Positions 6,642-14,187 of a stretch of 18,712 bases of DNA are shown here, in pieces. Position 1 is the stretch's first letter. Each line of letters opens with the position of its first letter. Below the pieces are notes generated by a model. It saw only the letters and a program-made list of their open reading frames with translations. It searched no databases and was not told the DNA's origin. Source of the stretch: Candidatus Aminicenantota bacterium (lineage in GTDB: Bacteria > Acidobacteriota > Aminicenantia > S016-38); NCBI GenBank assembly GCA_027062035.1, contig JAMOUL010000421.1:1-18712 (forward strand), in the 5' to 3' direction. Both the position numbers and the translations under genes were made by a program.

Positions 6642-7772
6642 ATGCCGAAGGAGAAAGAACTATTTATCAGGGCGAGAGAGATTCTAAGGTCCCACCCCAC
6701 TCCTCTTCTGGTATGTTCCAGACAGATAATCGGCCGTAAATTTGAACTTCTGAAAAGGCTTTTCCCTGAAGTTTCCCATTTTTATGCGATGAAGGCCAAT
6801 TCCCATCCAAAGGTGGTGGAGCAGGTGGTAAACATGGGTATGGGTCTTGATGTTAGCTCTCCAGGAGAACTTTCCCTTGCAAAAAAATATTCGGTGCCAG
6901 GCGAAAAGATCATCTACACCCAGCCCATAAAAAAAGAAGAGGAAATCGAAATTGCCAGGGATTACGGAGTAAAGGCTCTTATCTTCGACAACCCTGAGGA
7001 AGCGAAGAAAATAGCTCGCATCTGGAAAGAAGCCCCTGTCTTACTGCGAATAAAGGTGGAGAATCCCTTCTGCGTGGTAAATCTTTCTGAAAAATTCGGT
7101 GCAGAACCAGGGGACGCAAAGGAACTGATTAAATTCGCCCGGGAGAAGGGTCTCAACCCCAGAGGCATTGCCTTTCACGTTGGATCACAGACTGTAAACC
7201 CGGTACCTTACATCGAAACGTTGAAGATAGTCAAAAGACAGTTTGATATCCTGGCATCTGAAAAAATCTTTATGGACCTGCTGGATATAGGGGGTGGATT
7301 TCCAGTAACCTACCGTCAGCCGCTTATGGCTATAGAGCAATTTATTGAGCCAATTAATCATGTGCTGGAAAACTATTTCCCCTCTACAGAGATCATCTCC
7401 GAACCCGGAAGATTCATTATTGGAGACGCATGTTATCTTATTGCCAGGGTGGTCGGAAAAGCAATACGCAAGGGAATGAACTGGTATTACATAGACGACG
7501 GACTTTATGGAAGTTTCTCGGGAAAGGTGTACGACCACGCTGATTACCCGGTTTTAACCGAAAGGGAAGGACAGGGGAAACCATCGGTTATAGCAGGACC
7601 CACATGTGATTCCTTCGATGTGGTTTACAGAGAAATTCTTCTTCCTGAGCTGGAAATAGGTGACATTCTGATTTTTACCAGTATGGGAGCCTACACCTAC
7701 AGCAGTGCCTCAAATTTTAACGGACTGGAAAAACCAAATTTAATAATAGAGGAGGAGGAAATTGAGTTTTAA
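6642..7772 (+). CDS. Ornithine/lysine decarboxylase, fold-type III PLP enzyme
   Basis: The 376-residue protein shows the alanine-racemase-like PLP barrel and the C-terminal beta domain of eukaryotic-type ornithine decarboxylases. Lys51 in FYAMKAN binds PLP; His179 in FHVGSQ stacks on it; GGGFP (217-221) and EPGR (254-257) hold the phosphate. The cross-subunit active-site segment is GPTCDSFD with Cys322, Asp323 and Asp326. The CDxxD form is that of ornithine or ornithine/lysine decarboxylases, whereas diaminopimelate decarboxylases have CE here. It should make putrescine (or cadaverine) in the cytoplasm, feeding the spermidine synthase that overlaps it by 11 bases. Ornithine is preferred on context; lysine cannot be excluded. 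Confidence 0.88.
   Translation: MPKEKELFIRAREILRSHPTPLLVCSRQIIGRKFELLKRLFPEVSHFYAMKANSHPKVVEQVVNMGMGLDVSSPGELSLAKKYSVPGEKIIYTQPIKKEEEIEIARDYGVKALIFDNPEEAKKIARIWKEAPVLLRIKVENPFCVVNLSEKFGAEPGDAKELIKFAREKGLNPRGIAFHVGSQTVNPVPYIETLKIVKRQFDILASEKIFMDLLDIGGGFPVTYRQPLMAIEQFIEPINHVLENYFPSTEIISEPGRFIIGDACYLIARVVGKAIRKGMNWYYIDDGLYGSFSGKVYDHADYPVLTEREGQGKPSVIAGPTCDSFDVVYREILLPELEIGDILIFTSMGAYTYSSASNFNGLEKPNLIIEEEEIEF
7751..7764 (+). promoter_or_regulatory. Strong Shine-Dalgarno site and TTG start of speE
   Basis: GGAGGAGG (7751-7758) precedes TTG (7762) inside the last codons of the decarboxylase gene. This fixes the unusual TTG start, since the following residues already match the SpeE N-terminus. Confidence 0.7.
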
Positions 7773-8625
7773 ATATTTTGAGGATCTATGGAATTTATGG
7801 TACACGGAATTACACAATGGAACAGCAGGGTTAACACTGAAAATCAAAAAGGTGCTCTACAGTGGTGAAAGCAGATTTCAGAGGATTGAGGTATTTGATA
7901 CTTACGAATACGGAAAGATGCTGGTGCTTTACGGTTCCATAATGTTTACCGAAAGAGACGAATTCGTTTACCATGAAATGATAGCCCATGTTCCCCTGTT
8001 TGTGCATCCATCTCCGGAAAAGGTTCTCGTCATTGGAGGAGGGGATGGGGGAACTGTCAGGGAAGTCCTCAGACATCCTGAAGTGAAAAACCTTACCATG
8101 GTGGAAATAGACCAGCAGGTTGTGGAAGTTAGCAAGAAATTCTTCCCGACCATGTCATCCGGTTTTTCAGATCCAAGACTCAACCTTCTCTTTAAAGACG
8201 GAGCAGAATTTGTCAAAAATGACAGGGAAAAATACGACATCCTCATAGTGGACTCTGCAGACCCTGTGGGACCAGCAGATGTTCTGTTTAGAGAAGAATT
8301 TTTCAGGAATACAAAGGAGCGTCTAAAGGATGGCGGAATATTCGTGGCCCAGACGGAATCTCCCTTTTACCATCCGGACATAGTTAAAAACACTTATTCC
8401 ATACTGAAGGGACTCTACAAAAACGTATTTATGTACTGGGCATGGATACCGGCTTACCCCAGCGGGATCTGGAGCTTTTGTTTCTGCAGCGATACTCTAC
8501 ACCCGCTGGAGAACTTCAGGGAAGATAAATATAAGACTCTCAAGTTAAAAACAAAATATTACAATAAAGGGGTCCACTTCGGGGCCTTTTCTCTTCCAAA
8601 CTTTGCAGAAGAACTTATTAAATAG
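7762..8625 (+). CDS. speE: Spermidine synthase (polyamine aminopropyltransferase)
   Basis: The 287-residue protein begins with the small beta domain of SpeE (WYTELHNGTAGLTLKIK near 13-29) and continues into a methyltransferase-like fold. VIGGGDGGTVREV (90-102) binds the decarboxylated SAM, VEID (114-117) contacts its ribose, and IVDSADPVGPAD (162-173) carries the catalytic Asp164; QTESPFY follows near 216. It transfers an aminopropyl group to putrescine, giving spermidine; related aminopropyltransferases use other amines, so the exact product is inferred. Start is TTG with a strong Shine-Dalgarno site, overlapping the decarboxylase gene by 11 bases. No SAM decarboxylase gene (speD) is in the window and it must lie elsewhere. 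Confidence 0.93.
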   Translation: MSFKYFEDLWNLWYTELHNGTAGLTLKIKKVLYSGESRFQRIEVFDTYEYGKMLVLYGSIMFTERDEFVYHEMIAHVPLFVHPSPEKVLVIGGGDGGTVREVLRHPEVKNLTMVEIDQQVVEVSKKFFPTMSSGFSDPRLNLLFKDGAEFVKNDREKYDILIVDSADPVGPADVLFREEFFRNTKERLKDGGIFVAQTESPFYHPDIVKNTYSILKGLYKNVFMYWAWIPAYPSGIWSFCFCSDTLHPLENFREDKYKTLKLKTKYYNKGVHFGAFSLPNFAEELIK

Positions 8626-8634
8626 GAGGAAAAA

Positions 8635-9762
8635 ATGGCAAAGTACAGGATTGTGCTTTTACCAGGAGACGGAATTGGTAACGATGTTATGGATGCTGCA
8701 AAAATTGTCCTGGAGGAAATTAAACTCGACGCAGAGTATGTGCATGGAGACATAGGCTGGGAGTTCTGGAAAAACGAGGGAAACCCTCTTCCAGACAGGA
8801 CAATTGAATTGCTTAAAACCGCAGACGCAGCATTGATGGGAGCTATAACCTCCAAACCAAAGGACGAGGCAGCAAAGGAACTCGCACCGGAATTAAGAGG
8901 AAAGGGATACACCTATTTTTCTCCCATTGTCAGGCTGCGCCAGGAGTTTGATCTGTATATAAACCTCAGACCCTGCAAATCCTACAAGGGTAACCCCCTG
9001 AATTACAAAGACAATATTGACCTGGTAATATTCAGGGAAAATACCGAGGGAATGTACGCAGGCGTTGAATTTTACCCTCTTCCCGACGAGGTAAGGAAGG
9101 CTCTTTTGATCCATCCAAAGATGAAAAGATTTGAGAACGTACCAGCGGATGAAATTGCCCTCTCAACAAGGATTATGACCCGAAGGGGATGCGAAAGAAT
9201 AGTGAGAGCTGCCTTCGAGTATGCCAGGGCAAATAACAGAAAAACCGTTACACTTGTGGAAAAGCCCAATGTGCTCAGGGAAACCGGTGGACTTATTACG
9301 AGAATAGCGAGGGAAATTGCAAGGGAATATCCGGAAGTGGAACTCTGGGAAACCAACATAGATGCTATGGCCATGTGGCTTGTAAAGAACCCTGAAAAAT
9401 ATGACGTGCTGGTAGCAGAAAACCTCTTCGGGGACATTATCTCTGACCTCTCAGCTCAGCTTGTAGGAGGTCTCGGCTTTGCCCCATCTGGAAACATAGG
9501 AGAAAACTTTGCCCTCTTTGAACCCACCCATGGTTCAGCGCCCAAGTATGCCGGCCAGTACAAAGTAAATCCGATGGCCATGCTCCTTGCCACGAAAATG
9601 ATGCTGGACTATCTTGGCGAAAGGGAAAAAGCTATAAGGCTGGAAAACGCCATCGCCAGGGTAATAGAGGAGGAAAGGGTAAGGACCTATGACATGGGAG
9701 GGAACAGCACAACCCTTGAAGTAGCTCAGGAGGTAGCCAGGAAGTATAGAGAAGGGGCATAA
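8635..9762 (+). CDS. Isocitrate/isopropylmalate-type beta-decarboxylating dehydrogenase
   Basis: A typical family member of 375 residues: LLPGDGIG (8-15), the substrate arginines in RLRQEFDLYINLRP (Arg102, Arg112) and FRENTEG (Arg134), Lys210, and the signature ENLFGDIISDLSAQLVGG (262-279) with metal ligands Asp267 and Asp271. By eye it resembles isocitrate dehydrogenase: the loop aligned to E. coli Ser113-Leu-Asn115 reads Ser96-Pro-Ile98, so the Asn is replaced. The cofactor segment HGSAPKYAGQ has Lys304-Tyr305 as in NADP-dependent E. coli Icd, where NAD enzymes usually have Asp-Ile. NADP-linked oxidation of isocitrate is the best guess; isopropylmalate or homoisocitrate remain open. AGGAGG precedes the ATG, 9 bases after speE, so it belongs to the polyamine operon. 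Confidence 0.85.
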   Translation: MAKYRIVLLPGDGIGNDVMDAAKIVLEEIKLDAEYVHGDIGWEFWKNEGNPLPDRTIELLKTADAALMGAITSKPKDEAAKELAPELRGKGYTYFSPIVRLRQEFDLYINLRPCKSYKGNPLNYKDNIDLVIFRENTEGMYAGVEFYPLPDEVRKALLIHPKMKRFENVPADEIALSTRIMTRRGCERIVRAAFEYARANNRKTVTLVEKPNVLRETGGLITRIAREIAREYPEVELWETNIDAMAMWLVKNPEKYDVLVAENLFGDIISDLSAQLVGGLGFAPSGNIGENFALFEPTHGSAPKYAGQYKVNPMAMLLATKMMLDYLGEREKAIRLENAIARVIEEERVRTYDMGGNSTTLEVAQEVARKYREGA

Positions 9763-9776
9763 AGCACTGCCAGCCC

Positions 9777-9804
9777 TTGACTTACAGGGAAAATGTTCCA
9801 GAAT
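9777..9804 (+). promoter_or_regulatory. Promoter for the outer-membrane beta-barrel gene
   Basis: TTGACT (9777-9782), a 16-base spacer and CAGAAT (9799-9804) end 6 bases before the ATG at 9811. No Shine-Dalgarno sequence is seen. The spacing matches the other leaderless-type starts and argues against the in-frame ATG at 9793, which lies between the two boxes. Confidence 0.5.
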
Positions 9805-9810
9805 ATCAGT

Positions 9811-10560
9811 ATGAGAAAGTTACTTTTAGTAAGCACCCTATTATTTTTTAGCCTTTCTTTAATAGCAGGTGCAAGCGTAGAACTGGTTTTTAGCGGAGGA
9901 ATGTGGTCTCTTAACCTTGTAAAGGGTCGGATAGAATCCCTTGCCAACGATCAGATTGATAACGCCATAAGGGACACCATTGAAAACGACTACCCGGAAC
10001 TTCGAGACGCAAGCTATATGCATACGGTAAATTTTGACTCCTCCGGCGGAAATTATGGTCTGGGACTCAGGATTTATCCAGGGGGAAAGAAGGGGAGTTT
10101 CAGCCTTGGCGTTTTCCTTTTCAAAACCAGCATGACCCTGGAAATGGACGGTACCATTCGTATCGAAAAGGAAGGAAATTATGGAATTGTGAATGGCCAG
10201 GGCAAGGTCAACATAAATACACCTGCTCTGCTTCTCGAACTCAGATGGGAATTCCTTCCCTCCAGCCTTATATCTCCCTATATAACCTTTGGGGGTGGTG
10301 CTGGATATCTGAACGGAGACGCAGCGTTCAATGGCGATATAGAAACACACGTTGGAGGTACTGTGGAATATGACACAATAAGCGAAAGCAAAACCTTTGA
10401 CCAGTTAAGGGAAGAAGAAGAGAATGTTCCCAGTGTGTTACCCTTCGCAAAGCTGGTACTTGGCGTGAGGGCAAGGCTGACCGATAACTTAAATGCCTTC
10501 ATTGAGGGAGGACTCCTCAATGGATTCGTATTTTCCGGCGGTGCAGGCTTCAGATTCTGA
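9811..10560 (+). CDS. Secreted outer-membrane-type beta-barrel protein
   Basis: From the ATG at 9811 the protein has 249 residues and a clear signal peptide (RKLLLVSTLLFFSLSLIAGA). The remainder is rich in Gly and alternating aromatic or aliphatic residues, in pieces such as YGLGLRIYPGG, SFSLGVFLF, ALLLELRWEF, ISPYITFGGGAGYL and AFIEGGLLNGFVFSGG, as in antiparallel beta-barrels. It ends in GAGFRF, with the terminal Phe that the BAM complex recognises in many outer-membrane proteins. A charged loop (about 180-210) could be extracellular. I do not recognise a named family; it resembles the general OmpW/OmpA-like barrel class only in style. A longer form starting at 9793 would add six residues before the signal peptide and is less likely. 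It follows the dehydrogenase by 48 bases with its own promoter. Confidence 0.75.
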   Translation: MRKLLLVSTLLFFSLSLIAGASVELVFSGGMWSLNLVKGRIESLANDQIDNAIRDTIENDYPELRDASYMHTVNFDSSGGNYGLGLRIYPGGKKGSFSLGVFLFKTSMTLEMDGTIRIEKEGNYGIVNGQGKVNINTPALLLELRWEFLPSSLISPYITFGGGAGYLNGDAAFNGDIETHVGGTVEYDTISESKTFDQLREEEENVPSVLPFAKLVLGVRARLTDNLNAFIEGGLLNGFVFSGGAGFRF

Positions 10561-10590
10561 CCCACACTATAGACAACACATTATTTGAAA

Positions 10591-12336
10591 TTATTCGTCG
10601 TTCTTATCCAGCGCTTCTTTAAGCTTCTCAGCAAAGAATCCTTCGCGGGGAGCACGTGGAGGCTTTTTCTTCTTGAATTTCCTCTTTTTCTTCTTGGGAA
10701 TCCAGGGCTTTTCCTTTAGCTCTTCCTCTTCCATGCGCTCCTCAGCAAACTTTTCGAACCCTCTCTTTTTCTCTTCCTCTGGAGTTTCTTCCTTCTCTAT
10801 AGGAATTTCCATCGCCTTGTTCAGGTCGAGCTTGAAATAGCCAAATTCTTCCTGGGGCACAAACTCCTCGTTTCCAAGGAGGGAACGGACAACATCCTCC
10901 TTCGGGGTACCATGGATGATATCAAGGATATGATAGATCTTAAGATAATGTATAAGGAATCCCTTTTCTGCCTCTCCAAAGCTCTTGACAATCTCTCTTA
11001 TAAGGGCAGTAAGATCGGGGATCTTTCTTAATTCTTCCATTCGGCTTATAAGTTCTGAAAGTTCTTCCCTTGTTATGAACACCCTCTTATCCACATCAAT
11101 CTCTGAGGATATCTCGGCGTCCTTGAGAGTAAACCTGTCGCTATCTGCATCATAAAGCAACATTGGTGCATGGAAGGGCTTTTTCTCCTTTCTCAGAGAG
11201 AGCTTGAAATGATCTCCTTCCCACTCCAGGAAGAGCTGAGCTCCCTGTACCACGAAGTTTTCCTTGAAGTACTTTCCAAATCCCAGTATGTAGTTACGTT
11301 CAGGAAAATAAAAAAGCTTATAGGATCTTCCTCCATCCCGGGCTTCCAGCTCCAGCTCTCCTTTGAGAAGATTTCTCATACCCTTTCTCACCCGTACTGC
11401 ACCGCTTAACACTTCTCTCCATGTAAGCAGGTATCTGTTTCTGGACTCTCTTTTCTTTTCTTCCCTTTCGAAATCCCTCAAATAAGCATCTATTTCCACC
11501 TTCGAGCGGGAGAAGAAAATGGGGAGTTTCTTTCTGATCTTTACAGGAAGGTTCTTTTCAAGATTAACAAGGTTAACCCAGGTATTCCACCTTCCATATC
11601 CCTTTTTGGAAACAAGAACGAACGTGAGCTTTTTGGGAGTCAGTTTTCTGTTAAGACCAAGGCACCATCTTCCAAAGGAGGGATCGTCCTTGCTCTTACC
11701 CAGCACCCTTTCCACAAGCTCCTCTGTTGTAGCAGAACTTCCCTTTCCCTTTATGTACTCTTCGACCTGGGAAATCGCCTCGTCCTCCGGTTCGGGAATT
11801 TTCTCTGCAATATCTATAAAGTTTCCCCAGATGCAAAATTCCGGACTCTTCTCTGCGATCTCCATCAACTCTTTTCTGGACTTCCTTACTATCTCGTCAG
11901 AGGGCTGGGTTTCCTCCTTTCTGGGGTCCTTCTCAGGTGATAGCTTTGGGCATTCCTTCAGCTCATAACTGGGAAGATAATATCCTATCTTTGCCCTCTT
12001 CAGATATTTAAAATGCTCTTTTAGAATTCCCCTGCCTTCGTATTCCAGAGCCAGCATGTAACAGCCCAGGTCCTTGGAGTATTTCTTGTCCACCACCTTT
12101 AATATGGCTCCGCCCTTGAACTCTTCGTATTTGTCCCTTCCTATACGCAACTTCTCATCAAATTCCTTGTAAATTAGATCTCCAATCTCGTATCTACAAT
12201 CCGGATTGTATATTTTCACCGGTTCAAGGGACCTTTCCTCCATAAGCTTCCTTGCATAGGCCTCAGCCACCTGATCCAGGGAGAATGGTCCCTCTCCCTT
12301 GTTAAGATATTCCTTTAAAAACTTCTCCCTTTCCAT
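10591..12336 (-). CDS. Protein of unknown function with possible SH3-like and winged-helix parts and a basic tail
   Basis: I do not recognise this 581-residue protein. It has no signal peptide or membrane segment and is very rich in Lys and Glu. Residues 49-103 (YEIGDLIY ... ALEYEGRG) look like a small beta-barrel of the SH3/CarD-like kind. Residues 186-256 read as a helix-turn-helix with a wing: ISQVEEYIKGKG, TTEELVERVLG, then DPSFGRWCLGLNRKL, FVLVSKKGYGRWNTW. A beta-rich middle (about 300-420) follows. The tail (515-560) alternates Glu-rich runs with a strongly basic patch, KKKKRKFKKKKPPRAPR. Nucleic-acid binding is inferred from composition and fold impressions only. The ATG lies 1 base after the stop of argF with GAGGAGG about 15 bases upstream, so it is probably the last gene of the carbamate operon. 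Confidence 0.7.
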   Translation of the reverse strand: MEREKFLKEYLNKGEGPFSLDQVAEAYARKLMEERSLEPVKIYNPDCRYEIGDLIYKEFDEKLRIGRDKYEEFKGGAILKVVDKKYSKDLGCYMLALEYEGRGILKEHFKYLKRAKIGYYLPSYELKECPKLSPEKDPRKEETQPSDEIVRKSRKELMEIAEKSPEFCIWGNFIDIAEKIPEPEDEAISQVEEYIKGKGSSATTEELVERVLGKSKDDPSFGRWCLGLNRKLTPKKLTFVLVSKKGYGRWNTWVNLVNLEKNLPVKIRKKLPIFFSRSKVEIDAYLRDFEREEKKRESRNRYLLTWREVLSGAVRVRKGMRNLLKGELELEARDGGRSYKLFYFPERNYILGFGKYFKENFVVQGAQLFLEWEGDHFKLSLRKEKKPFHAPMLLYDADSDRFTLKDAEISSEIDVDKRVFITREELSELISRMEELRKIPDLTALIREIVKSFGEAEKGFLIHYLKIYHILDIIHGTPKEDVVRSLLGNEEFVPQEEFGYFKLDLNKAMEIPIEKEETPEEEKKRGFEKFAEERMEEEELKEKPWIPKKKKRKFKKKKPPRAPREGFFAEKLKEALDKNDE

Positions 12337-12337
12337 T

Positions 12338-13240
12338 CTAACCCATCAGCCTCCTCATAATTGCTTTCTGTATGTGCAGTCTATTTTCTGCCTGATCAAG
12401 AACTATGGATCTTGGATGATCCAGTACCTCATCCGTAACCTCTTCCCCCCTGTGCGCAGGCAGACAATGCATAAAATAGGCTGTCTCCTTTGCAAGGCTG
12501 AAGAGTTCCATATTTACCTGATATGGAGGGAACACCTTCAGCCTCTTTTCGCGTTCTGCCTCCTGGCCCATTGAAGCCCAGACATCAGTATATATTGCGT
12601 CAACGCCCTTTACTGCCTCCCTGGGATCGGTATAAAGCTCTATGTGAGCCCCCTCCCTTCTGGCCGCTTCCACTATCTCCATGTTGGGCTCGTACCCCTT
12701 TGGGGTGGCTATTCTCAGTTTCATTCCGGTCCTTGCTGCCCCCCAGATAAGGGAATGAGCTATATTGTTTCCGTCCCCTACATATGCAAGGGTAAAGTTT
12801 TTGAGATCATGGCCCTTTTCCCAGATAGTAAACAGATCCGCCAGGATCTGGCAGGGATGATAGAGATCCGAAAGGGCATTGATGACGGGCACAGTGGCGT
12901 TTTCTGCCATCTTCTCCAGTATGTCCTGGCCAAAGGTCCTTATCATTATTCCGTCAACCCACCTCGAAAGATTCCTTGCAACATCCTCAACGGCTTCCCT
13001 CTTTCCAAGCTGTATATCCTGGGGAGCAAGATAAATTCCTATGCCTCCCAGCTGATATATTCCTGTCTCAAAGGTAACCCTTGTCCTGAGGGAGGGTTTC
13101 TCAAAAATCATTGCAAGGACTTTGCCTGCAAGGTCCTTTCTGTGGGCATCAATATTGTTTTTTATTTCTTTGGCAAGCTGGAAGAGTTCCATAACCTCTT
13201 CCCCGGTCAAATCTTTTATAGTGAGTAGATCCTTTTCCAT
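12338..13240 (-). CDS. argF: Ornithine carbamoyltransferase
   Basis: The 300-residue protein has every key motif of the family. FEKPSLRTR (47-55) is the carbamoyl-phosphate loop, with Leu in place of the commoner Thr of STRTR. HPCQ (128-131) also binds carbamoyl phosphate. DVWASMGQE (219-227) is the ornithine-binding SMG loop that separates this enzyme from aspartate carbamoyltransferase, and MHCLPAHRGEEV (257-268) carries the catalytic Cys. It interconverts ornithine plus carbamoyl phosphate with citrulline plus phosphate in the cytoplasm. With carbamate kinase directly upstream, a catabolic (arcB-like) direction giving ATP from citrulline is inferred, but biosynthetic use is possible. AGGAGGTG before the ATG is embedded in the last codons of the kinase gene (25-base overlap). 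Confidence 0.93.
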   Translation of the reverse strand: MEKDLLTIKDLTGEEVMELFQLAKEIKNNIDAHRKDLAGKVLAMIFEKPSLRTRVTFETGIYQLGGIGIYLAPQDIQLGKREAVEDVARNLSRWVDGIMIRTFGQDILEKMAENATVPVINALSDLYHPCQILADLFTIWEKGHDLKNFTLAYVGDGNNIAHSLIWGAARTGMKLRIATPKGYEPNMEIVEAARREGAHIELYTDPREAVKGVDAIYTDVWASMGQEAEREKRLKVFPPYQVNMELFSLAKETAYFMHCLPAHRGEEVTDEVLDHPRSIVLDQAENRLHIQKAIMRRLMG

Positions 13241-14187
13241 GTTTCACCTCCTATTATTCTTGTGCCTGATTTTCCATCCAGTGCGGATTTTAGTTTCTTT
13301 GCAGAGGTTATAATTACCTCCTTTCCCCCACTCTTAAGGAATTCTATGGCTGCCTTTATCTTGGGTCCCATGGAGCCGGCAGGAAATTGGCCCTCTTTCA
13401 AATACTTTTCAGCTTCTTCCACCGTTATGCGCCTCAGCGGTTTCTGGTCTGGTTTACCGAAGTTAATGTAAACCTGATCTACCGCAGTAAGGGTTATAAG
13501 ATAATCTGCCTTTATTATTTTCGCTATCAGAGCAGCTGTAAGGTCCTTGTCTATAACTGCCTCCACTCCCTCAATTAAACCATCCTTATTTATAATTACC
13601 GGTATTCCTCCTCCTCCACCTGCGATGACAATTATCCCGTCATCAACCAGATCCTTTATTACCCTCTTGTTGAGGATATCTATTGGGGCAGGGGAAGGAA
13701 CAACCCTCCTCCATCCCCGACCTGAATCTTCAATAACTGTCCAGCCCTTTTCCTTCGCCAGCTTCTTTGCCCTCTCCTCAGAATAGAATGGACCCACAGG
13801 CTTTGTTGGATTCTGAAAAGCCGGGTCTTCCGGGTCCACCAGAACCGGAGTAAGAACGGTAGCCACCTCCTTGTCAAGGGACAGCTTCCTCATATAGTTC
13901 TCAAACCATACCTGAAGCATGTATCCTATGGAGCCTTCGGTCATAGCATCCGCCACATCTATGGTAAAGGGAGGAATGATATGAGACGCCATCTCCATCT
14001 GAAGAAGAAGATTTCCCACCTGGGGTCCGTTTCCGTGTACTATCACCAGGTCGAAATTTCTCCTTGCCAGTTCAGAGACCTTTTCCACTGCCTTATGAGC
14101 GTTCTCGAACTGCTCCTTTTGCGTACCCTTCCCGTCAGCTGGAAGGATGGCGTTTCCTCCAAAGGCAACTACCGCTACTCTTCTCAT
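13216..14187 (-). CDS. arcC: Carbamate kinase
   Basis: The 323-residue protein matches carbamate kinases throughout: VVAFGGNAI (6-14), the nucleotide/carbamate loop IVHGNGPQVGNLL (49-61), IAGGGGGIPV around 190-200, an AALIAKI segment, and GSMGPKIKAAIEF near the C-terminus that closes the active site. It catalyses the reversible transfer of phosphate between carbamoyl phosphate and ADP, producing ATP, CO2 and ammonia. It overlaps the cDPGS-like gene upstream by 4 bases (ATGA) and argF downstream by 25 bases, so the three are translationally coupled. No arginine deiminase gene is in the window. The source of citrulline or carbamoyl phosphate is therefore not shown here. Confidence 0.94.
   Translation of the reverse strand: MRRVAVVAFGGNAILPADGKGTQKEQFENAHKAVEKVSELARRNFDLVIVHGNGPQVGNLLLQMEMASHIIPPFTIDVADAMTEGSIGYMLQVWFENYMRKLSLDKEVATVLTPVLVDPEDPAFQNPTKPVGPFYSEERAKKLAKEKGWTVIEDSGRGWRRVVPSPAPIDILNKRVIKDLVDDGIIVIAGGGGGIPVIINKDGLIEGVEAVIDKDLTAALIAKIIKADYLITLTAVDQVYINFGKPDQKPLRRITVEEAEKYLKEGQFPAGSMGPKIKAAIEFLKSGGKEVIITSAKKLKSALDGKSGTRIIGGETWKRIYSL

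Noticed and set aside
6642..7772. Diaminopimelate decarboxylase
   Set aside because: The active-site segment reads CDSFD rather than the CE form of that enzyme, and speE follows directly.
9763..9800. CCCT...AGGG pair as a terminator after the dehydrogenase gene
   Set aside because: The stem is just 4 bases and no T-run follows; the region is better explained by the promoter of the beta-barrel gene.
9793..9810. Earlier in-frame ATG for the beta-barrel protein
   Set aside because: It lies between -35 and -10 boxes and would put six residues before a normal signal peptide; 9811 fits better.
12644..13228. Open frame of 194 codons on the plus strand opposite argF
   Set aside because: It is a shadow of a fully conserved carbamoyltransferase, and the translation has no recognisable domain.
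12338..13240. Aspartate, putrescine or YgeW-type carbamoyltransferase instead of ornithine carbamoyltransferase
   Set aside because: The SMGQE loop and HCLPAHRGEEV motif match ornithine carbamoyltransferase; the Leu in SLRTR alone is not enough to argue for another substrate.
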